Shown: in pieces, positions 7,725 through 11,985 of the stretch
How positions within the stretch are numbered: the stretch's first letter is position 1
Layout: each line of letters starts with the position of its first letter
Origin: an uncultured Verrucomicrobiota bacterium
GTDB lineage: Bacteria > Verrucomicrobiota > Verrucomicrobiia > Opitutales > Opitutaceae
Direction of reading: 5' to 3'
NCBI GenBank assembly: GCA_903919625.1
Contig: CAIXIZ010000332.1
Coordinates: 1-11,985, forward strand
Length of the DNA: 11,985 bases
Program-made: the position numbers and the translations under genes
The notes under the pieces: generated by a model
The model's input: the letters and a program-made list of their open reading frames with translations, nothing else
Database searches by the model: none
Told to the model about the DNA's origin: nothing

Positions 7725-7814
7725 TCCACGCCTGCCCATCGTCCGGTGCTTCTCCCCGGTTCGTTTGGGCTCCAGGTTTCCACTTTCGTCATCCCCTTCC
7801 CGGCCATTAGCCCC

Positions 7815-9179
7815 ATGCCTGCCAGCCCATCCGCCCCAACCGGATCCCGCCAAAGTCTGCTTTGGCGCTTCATGGTTTTGTTGCCGGCGGCCGGATTCAT
7901 CGCCCTCGCCTGGCGGCAGCACAGTTTTGTCGCCCGCTATGCGGTCAATATGATGTATTGGGACCAGTGGGATTTTTACACCCCGCTGTTCAAACACGGG
8001 GACTGGTGGGCGGTCGTGGATCAGCAGCACGGGCCGCACCGGCAGGGGGTCGGTTTTTTGGTCACCCGGCTGCTGGCGCAGCTCGGCCATTGGAATTCCC
8101 GCTGGGATGCCTTTGGGGTCAGCTTTGTCTTGATGGCCGCCGCGCTCCTCGGCGTGCGGGTGGCGGGGCGGGGCGGCTTCCGCCCGGGGCTGGTGCTCAT
8201 TCCGGTGGCCTTGATTTTTTTCAATCTCCGCCAGTACGAAAATTTTACCGGCGCCTCCAACCTGTCGCACGGGGCCGTGCCCATGCTGCTGTTCATGGCG
8301 TGCGGCCTGTGCTGGTACATCCGCCGGCCGGGCCTCCGCCTGCTGCTGCTGGCCGGCCTCAGCGTCATGCTGACCTTCACCGGGTTTGGCCTGTTTGCCG
8401 CGCTGATCAACCCCCTGTTGATCCTGCTCGAATGCTTCCAGGCCGACCGCGCCGGGGACCGCGTCCGCGCCCGGTTTGCCGCCGCCGCCCTGCTCCTCAT
8501 CGCCGCCGGCTGGTGCCTGTTCATCCAGGGCTATGTTTTTGCCCCGGCGGTGGACGACTACCATTTTCCCTACGAGCACCCCCTGGAATATTTCGGCTTC
8601 GTGGGGCTGATGCTGGCGAATTTTTTCGGGATCGGCGGCTGGCGTGATGTCCGCATGGCGGCCGGGCTGATCATCGGGGTCAGCCTGCTCGTCATCTGCC
8701 TGCGCCATGGGTGTCGGCTGGTCAAATTCCGGGTTGAGCAGAAGCGCCCCAGCGTGGTGATCTTCAGCTTTTCGGCCTTTGTCCTGGTCTATTGCGCCAA
8801 TACGGCGGTGGGCCGCATCACCCTCGGCCTTGGCGCCGCCAACGCCTCCCGCTATGTCACCCTGATGATCCCCGGCGCGATGGCCCTCCTGCTGCACTGC
8901 AAATATTTCCCGCCACCCCGCGGCCGCCAGATTCTTTTCCTCGCCACGCTGCTTTTCGCCGCCGGCACCTTGCGCCTCACCGAGAAGGACTGGCAGTCGG
9001 TCAATTGGTTTCACGACGGGCGGGCCGGCTGGAAGGCGGCGTACCTGGCCACCCATGATGAGTTGCAGGCCAATAAAATATCCGGCTTCCCGGTCTACCC
9101 CAAACCGGGCGCCATCACCCAGCGGCTGCAGTTCCTGGAGCAAAACCATCTCAACCTGTTTGCCCCTGACAATCCCTGA
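7815..9179 (+). CDS. polytopic membrane protein, GT-C glycosyltransferase-like
   Basis: 454 residues with about 11-12 hydrophobic segments. The first spans about residues 15-34, and the rest run from about 97 to 385. Between the first two helices lies a polar loop with WDQWDF (D50 and D53) and QQHGPHR (H72, H75, R76). An acidic pair followed by a His/Arg motif in the first extracytoplasmic loop resembles GT-C glycosyltransferases and related uncharacterised membrane proteins of polysaccharide clusters, which use lipid-linked sugars. The C-terminal 70 residues are soluble, with no recognised domain. I chose the ATG at 7815 because it puts a short polar N-terminus in front of the first helix. 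An in-frame GTG at 7746 would add 23 unconvincing residues. No Shine-Dalgarno site is visible. It sits between a glycosyltransferase and the exporter genes. It could instead be a polymerase- or ligase-like protein; the GT-C idea rests on topology and the loop motifs only. Confidence 0.72.
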   Translation: MPASPSAPTGSRQSLLWRFMVLLPAAGFIALAWRQHSFVARYAVNMMYWDQWDFYTPLFKHGDWWAVVDQQHGPHRQGVGFLVTRLLAQLGHWNSRWDAFGVSFVLMAAALLGVRVAGRGGFRPGLVLIPVALIFFNLRQYENFTGASNLSHGAVPMLLFMACGLCWYIRRPGLRLLLLAGLSVMLTFTGFGLFAALINPLLILLECFQADRAGDRVRARFAAAALLLIAAGWCLFIQGYVFAPAVDDYHFPYEHPLEYFGFVGLMLANFFGIGGWRDVRMAAGLIIGVSLLVICLRHGCRLVKFRVEQKRPSVVIFSFSAFVLVYCANTAVGRITLGLGAANASRYVTLMIPGAMALLLHCKYFPPPRGRQILFLATLLFAAGTLRLTEKDWQSVNWFHDGRAGWKAAYLATHDELQANKISGFPVYPKPGAITQRLQFLEQNHLNLFAPDNP

Positions 9180-9254
9180 TCCGAACCCGTGGCCGGGTCG
9201 CACCGTTCCCAGGCTGGCGCTGCTCCGCAATTCCCCCCACTCTCGCCTCCCACC

Positions 9255-10022
9255 ATGCATCTTTCCCGCTACTGGGGCATTATTTTCTACCGCACCCTGG
9301 CGGGCATCAAGGCCGAGAGCCGGCAGAATTACCTCGGCTATTTCTGGTATGTCCTGGAGCCCCTGATCAGCGCCGCCATCTTTTACTTCGCCCTTTCCCG
9401 GGTCATGCAGCGCGGCGGGCCGGAGTATGTGCTGTTTCTCCTCATCGGCCTGACCTCCTGGCAGTGGTATGAGGGCTCATGCCTGCAGGCGGCGACGGCC
9501 ATCAAGTCCAAGGTGCACATCCTCCTGCATTTCGACCTGCCCAAGTTTATCTTTCCCCTGGTCAGCGTGCTGGTCAGTACCTGGAAATTTCTCTGGATCT
9601 TCCTGGTGATCGTGGGCGTGTCGTGGGCGTTCGGCCACCCGCCCGGCTGGCATTATCTCTATCTGCCGCTCATTCTCGGCTGCGAGCTGCTGCTGATCGT
9701 CAGCCTCGCCCTGCCGCTGGCCGTCGCCACCTCCTACGTCAACGACACCCTGACCGTGGCGGCGTCGTGTTTTCGCATCTCGTATTTTGTCAGCGGCATC
9801 TTTTTCGACAGCTCCAAGGTGCCGGCCTCGCTGCTCGGCGCCTTTTACCTCAATCCCATGGCCGGCATCTTGGAATCCTTGCGCGATGTCCTGCTGGAAA
9901 ACCACGCGCCCAATCTCCATGCCCTGCTCTATGGGGCGCTGCTGAGCTGCGGCCTGCTGCTCGCCGGGCTGTATCTGAGTTTCTTCGTCAACCGCAGAAT
10001 CCTGAAACATGTCGGCCTCTGA
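9255..10022 (+). CDS. wzm: ABC-2 type polysaccharide exporter, permease subunit (Wzm/KpsM-like)
   Basis: 255 residues with about six membrane segments. The N-terminus (FYRTLAGIKAESRQNYLGYFWYVLEP) has the amphipathic helix followed by a G-x-x-W-x-x-L-x-P pattern typical of ABC-2 permeases for O-antigen and capsule export. The family pattern continues through the FLLIGLTSWQW segment, the middle stretch with KSKVHILLHFDLPKF, and a C-terminal FYLNPMAGILESLRD that matches the NP-M/L-x-x-I/L-E-x-x-R conserved before the last helices. It would form a homodimeric channel that moves a lipid-linked glycan across the inner membrane, powered by the next gene product. The ATG at 9255 is chosen over an in-frame GTG at 9189, whose 22 extra residues are Pro/Ala/Ser-rich and would precede the conserved N-terminus. 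Its 3' end overlaps the ATPase gene by 14 bases, so the two are translationally linked. Family assignment is strong. Whether it is O-antigen, capsule or another glycan is open. Confidence 0.92.
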   Translation: MHLSRYWGIIFYRTLAGIKAESRQNYLGYFWYVLEPLISAAIFYFALSRVMQRGGPEYVLFLLIGLTSWQWYEGSCLQAATAIKSKVHILLHFDLPKFIFPLVSVLVSTWKFLWIFLVIVGVSWAFGHPPGWHYLYLPLILGCELLLIVSLALPLAVATSYVNDTLTVAASCFRISYFVSGIFFDSSKVPASLLGAFYLNPMAGILESLRDVLLENHAPNLHALLYGALLSCGLLLAGLYLSFFVNRRILKHVGL

Positions 10023-10731
10023 CCCACCGCCCCTGATTTCCGTCCGCCATGTCGGGCTGGCCTATGCCAATCCGCTCGCCCGGTTCACCTTCGGCCGGGA
10101 CCGCCGCATCCATGCGCTCCGGGATGTCAGCTTCGATGTGCGCGAGGGCGACAAGCTCGGGATCATCGGCCGCAATGGCTGCGGCAAAAGCACCCTGATG
10201 CGCATTCTCGCGCGGGTGTATGACGCCGACACCGGCACCGTGGAGTTTTCCCGCCAGGTGCACATCCAGATGCTGTCGCTGGGGGTGGGGTTTGAGGGCA
10301 GCCTCACGGGCCGGGAAAACGCCGTGCTCAACGGCATGCTGCTTGGCAAAACCCGCACCCATATGCTTGAGCGGATCGAAAGCATCAAGGCGTTCTCCGA
10401 GCTGCGCGATTTCTTCGAGATGCCGGTGGCGACCTATTCCTCCGGCATGGTGCTGCGCCTCGGTTTTTCCGTGGCCATGGAGACGGAGCCCGACGTGCTG
10501 CTCATCGACGAGGTGCTCGGCGTGGGCGACGCCGCCTTTGCGGAGAAATCCCGCCAGGCCATCATCGAGCGCTTCTCGGCCCATGGGACCATCATCATGA
10601 TTTCCCACGATCCGACCATCATCGCCGCCCTCTGCAACCGGTCCGTCTGGATCGACCAGGGCCGCACCATGGCGGACGGCCCGCCTGCGGAAGTATCGGC
10701 CGCCTACCTGAAGGCGGTTCATGGCGGCTGA
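10009..10731 (+). CDS. wzt: ABC polysaccharide exporter, ATP-binding subunit without C-terminal glycan-binding domain (Wzt/KpsT-like)
   Basis: 240 residues covering only the nucleotide-binding domain. Walker A is GRNGCGKST (54-62, K60). The LGVGFEGSLTGREN stretch is diagnostic of the polysaccharide/teichoic-acid exporter subfamily. The signature is YSSGM (143-147), Walker B is VLLIDE (D167, E168), followed by the VLGVGD D-loop, and the switch histidine is H200 in ISHD. It hydrolyses ATP to drive export through the preceding permease. O8/O9a-type Wzt proteins are about 400-430 residues because a C-terminal jelly-roll domain binds the capped glycan end. This one stops after the ATPase domain, like KpsT and other short exporters, so recognition of a capped end would have to come from elsewhere. 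The start lies inside the permease gene. The TGA stop forms part of the hairpin that follows. All catalytic motifs look intact. Confidence 0.93.
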   Translation: MSASDPPPLISVRHVGLAYANPLARFTFGRDRRIHALRDVSFDVREGDKLGIIGRNGCGKSTLMRILARVYDADTGTVEFSRQVHIQMLSLGVGFEGSLTGRENAVLNGMLLGKTRTHMLERIESIKAFSELRDFFEMPVATYSSGMVLRLGFSVAMETEPDVLLIDEVLGVGDAAFAEKSRQAIIERFSAHGTIIMISHDPTIIAALCNRSVWIDQGRTMADGPPAEVSAAYLKAVHGG

Positions 10732-10769
10732 GCTGCCGCCCAAAGGGCCGGTGGGAAGGCGGCGCTCAG
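10728..10769. terminator. bulged hairpin between convergent genes, probable bidirectional terminator
   Basis: The left arm CTGAGC-T-GCCGCC (10728-10740, with T10734 bulged) pairs with GGCGGC-GCTCAG (10758-10769). This gives 12 base pairs, mostly G-C, around a 17-base loop. It lies exactly between the tail-to-tail ends of the exporter ATPase gene and the L,D-transpeptidase gene. The stop codons of both genes (TGA 10729-10731 on +, and TCA 10766-10768 read as TGA on -) sit inside the stem. No run of T follows on either strand, so it is not a textbook intrinsic terminator. It may need a factor, or may mainly protect 3' ends. Confidence 0.55.
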
Positions 10770-11302
10770 TCCCCGATCCACACGATGTCGCCTGACCGCA
10801 CCTCGTCGTGCAGCTCGATGATGTCGAGATTGCGCAGCAGGACGCAGCCGGCGCTGACCGGCTGGCCAATCCGGTCCTCATGGTTCGTCCCGTGCAGGTA
10901 AATATAGCGGCTGTAGGTGTCGACCTCGCCGCCTTGGTTGGCGCCAGGCTCAAGGCCGCGCAGCCACAGGATGCGGGTCGTGATGAGATTGGCGCGATTT
11001 TCCTCGTCGTTCAGCTCGTTGAAATGGTGCCCGGTCGAAACCCGGCCCTTGAACACCATGCCGGGCGGCTGGCCGGCGCCGATGCGCTCAGCGATCTCGT
11101 GGAGGCCGCGGGGCGTGCCGAGGGAGTTTTTCACGTTGGACGGAGGGCGCAGCGAGGTCGAGACCGCGTAGCTGCGGACCAGCGCACCGGCGCGGTAAAA
11201 TTGCAGCGTCTGGGCGCCCAGGCGCACGACGAGCATCCGCTCGGAGGGCTTGATTCCGAGGCGGGCGCAGGTTTTAGTGAGCAGTTCCAAAGGAGAATCC
11301 AT
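10766..11302 (-). CDS. L,D-transpeptidase, YkuD family, no visible signal peptide
   Basis: 178 residues. The YkuD catalytic domain fills almost the whole protein, beginning at MLVVRLGAQTLQFY (about residue 23). It ends with the active-site region HGTNHEDRIGQP-V-S-A-G-C-V, with H137, S150, G152 and the nucleophile C153. The N-D/R residues that follow (RNLDIIEL) are also family-typical. Such enzymes make 3-3 cross-links between diaminopimelate residues of peptidoglycan or attach proteins to it, normally in the periplasm. The N-terminal 22 residues (MDSPLELLTKTC...) form a charged, probably helical stretch rather than a signal peptide, so the export route is unclear. The RGLEPGANQGG segment is shared with a subgroup I associate with Opitutales-type bacteria (memory, not a search). 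The start is ATG at 11302-11300, one base from the divergent asd start. A TTG four codons upstream is less likely. It converges on the exporter operon and shares its terminator hairpin. Confidence 0.88.
   Translation of the reverse strand: MDSPLELLTKTCARLGIKPSERMLVVRLGAQTLQFYRAGALVRSYAVSTSLRPPSNVKNSLGTPRGLHEIAERIGAGQPPGMVFKGRVSTGHHFNELNDEENRANLITTRILWLRGLEPGANQGGEVDTYSRYIYLHGTNHEDRIGQPVSAGCVLLRNLDIIELHDEVRSGDIVWIGD
11250..11278 (+). promoter_or_regulatory. candidate sigma-70-like promoter for asd, inside the L,D-transpeptidase coding sequence
   Basis: TTGATT at 11250-11255 (4 of 6 consensus matches) and TTTAGT at 11273-11278 (4 of 6) are separated by 17 bases. Transcription would start near 11285 and give a leader of about 19 bases carrying the AGGAG site. 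Because the two divergent start codons are one base apart, any promoter close to asd has to lie here. That fit in spacing and place raises its credibility above a chance match, though it remains unproven. Confidence 0.42.
11291..11295 (+). promoter_or_regulatory. Shine-Dalgarno site of asd, deciding a GTG start
   Basis: AGGAG lies eight bases before the GTG at 11304, an ideal distance. It fixes the GTG as the asd start. The next in-frame initiator-like codons lie inside the nucleotide-binding motif. It is the only clear Shine-Dalgarno site in front of any complete gene start in this window. Confidence 0.8.
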
Positions 11303-11303
11303 C

Positions 11304-11985
11304 GTGAATACCAATCGTTATGTTGTCGGCATCGTCGGCGCGACAGGCGCCGTCGGTCAAGAGCTGGTGCGGCTGATGCACGGGCGCAACTTTCCCGTGC
11401 GCGAGCTGCGGCTCTTCGCCTCGGCGCGCTCCGCCGGCCAGGTCGTTGAGCGCCAGGGCCAGAAGCTCACCATCGCCGAAGCCCGGCCCGGCGCGTTCGC
11501 CGGCGTGGACCTCGCCTTTTTTGCCGCCGGCGGCCCGGTGACCCGCGCGCTCGCCGCCGACGCCGTCGCGGCCGGCTGCCTCGTCATCGACAAGAGCTCC
11601 GCCTTGCGGATGGACCCCAAGGTGCCGCTCGTCATCCCGGAGATCAACCCGGAGCAGCTGCGTACCCACCAAGGCATCATCGCCAACCCGAACTGCTCCA
11701 CTGCGGTCATGCTCATGGGCCTGTGGCCGCTGCATCAGAAGTTCGGCGTCAAGCGCGTCATCATCTCCACCTACCAGTCGGTTTCCGGCACGGGGGCCGA
11801 GGCGGTGCGCGAGTTGGAGGCGCAGGTGCAGGCGCATGCCGCCGGCCGGCCGGTCACCCACCAGGTTTACCCTTACCAGATCGCCTTCAACTGCATCCCG
11901 CAGGTCGACACCTTCGACGCCACCGGCTATACCGGCGAAGAGACCAAGATGGCGCAGGAAAGCCGCAAGATCATGGGCCTGCCCG
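11304..11985 (+). CDS. asd: aspartate-semialdehyde dehydrogenase (3' end outside window)
   Basis: 227 complete codons of a protein usually about 330-345 residues long. The enzyme reduces aspartyl phosphate to aspartate semialdehyde with NADPH, the branch point to diaminopimelate/lysine, threonine and methionine. The N-terminal YVVGIVGATGAVGQELVRL contains the NADP-binding glycine loop (G12-A-T-G-A-V-G18). D-L-A-F-F-A-A-G-G (VTRALA follows) and VIDKSSALRMD are conserved substrate and cofactor loops. The active-site nucleophile is C131 in ANPNCST, followed by STYQSVSGTGAEA. The C-terminal dimerisation part begins with YPYQIAFNCIPQVD, and the window ends at KIMGLP. The later active-site His and Arg lie outside. 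The start is GTG, supported by AGGAG upstream and by alignment of the glycine loop close to the N-terminus. It is divergent from an L,D-transpeptidase, an enzyme that acts on diaminopimelate-containing peptidoglycan. Confidence 0.95.
   Translation, partial: MNTNRYVVGIVGATGAVGQELVRLMHGRNFPVRELRLFASARSAGQVVERQGQKLTIAEARPGAFAGVDLAFFAAGGPVTRALAADAVAAGCLVIDKSSALRMDPKVPLVIPEINPEQLRTHQGIIANPNCSTAVMLMGLWPLHQKFGVKRVIISTYQSVSGTGAEAVRELEAQVQAHAAGRPVTHQVYPYQIAFNCIPQVDTFDATGYTGEETKMAQESRKIMGLP

Noticed and set aside
7746..7814. GTG start for the membrane protein
   Set aside because: It adds 23 residues without a Shine-Dalgarno site. The ATG at 7815 gives a normal short cytoplasmic N-terminus before the first helix.
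9189..9254. GTG start for the exporter permease
   Set aside because: The 22 added residues are Pro/Ala/Ser-rich and precede the conserved family N-terminus, which begins at the ATG at 9255.
7371..9260. A 629-codon open frame on the - strand opposite the membrane protein gene
   Set aside because: Its translation is rich in Gly, Gln, Arg and His without domain motifs, as expected for the antisense of a GC-rich gene. The + strand frame has clear membrane helices and loop motifs.
11303..11314. TTG start for the L,D-transpeptidase that would overlap asd
   Set aside because: It adds only four residues with no support; the ATG at 11302 is better. The overlap would also run into the asd start codon.
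11355..11360. TTGACC on the - strand as a promoter element for the transpeptidase
   Set aside because: A 5-of-6 match to the -35 box, but no acceptable -10 box lies 16-18 bases downstream.
1..11985. CRISPR arrays, tRNAs, rRNAs, insertion sequences, phage or defence genes
   Set aside because: Searched by eye on both strands. No repeat-spacer pattern, tRNA-like fold, transposase motifs or terminal inverted repeats were found, and gaps between genes are under 100 bases.

Overview
The window is GC-rich, densely packed bacterial DNA. It holds the 3' part of a surface-polysaccharide gene cluster, followed by two housekeeping cell-envelope genes. The style of the L,D-transpeptidase, the mosaic glycosyltransferases and the mostly Shine-Dalgarno-less starts suggest a Gram-negative bacterium, possibly Verrucomicrobiota (Opitutales-like). 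That placement is a recollection of family resemblance, not a database result. No tRNA, rRNA, CRISPR array, insertion sequence or integrase was seen, and no stretch over 300 bases lacks a gene.

Region 1 (1-10731, all + strand) is a run of eight genes. In order they are: the C-terminal part of a GT2 glycosyltransferase; a large protein joining a sulfotransferase-like domain, a coiled coil and two GT2 domains; a class I SAM methyltransferase; a fused double methyltransferase with an N-terminal zinc-ribbon-like motif; a GT4 glycosyltransferase with an unassigned C-terminal domain; a polytopic membrane protein of GT-C-like character; and the permease and ATPase of a polysaccharide ABC exporter (Wzm/Wzt, or KpsM/KpsT type). 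Several neighbours overlap (ATGA junctions at 4132 and 5835, and a 14-base overlap at 10009), so most of it is probably one operon. The likely job is to build a glycan on the cytoplasmic side, decorate or cap it with methyl and perhaps sulfate groups, and export it across the inner membrane. The ATPase has no C-terminal glycan-binding domain.

Region 2 (10728-10769) is a hairpin between two convergent genes. Its stem contains both stop codons, and it probably works as a terminator or insulator for the two strands.

Region 3 (10766-11985) holds an L,D-transpeptidase of the YkuD family on the - strand and, divergent from it, the first two thirds of aspartate-semialdehyde dehydrogenase (asd). Their start codons are one base apart, so the asd promoter has to lie inside the transpeptidase coding sequence. 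A fair sigma-70-like candidate is present there. asd has a clear AGGAG ribosome binding site, unlike the polysaccharide genes.

The most interesting content is the sulfotransferase/GT2/GT2 fusion, whose two GT2 domains both lack the usual N-terminal nucleotide-binding aspartate, and the set of three methyltransferase domains beside it. Together they suggest a modified or end-capped polysaccharide whose structure cannot be read from the sequence.
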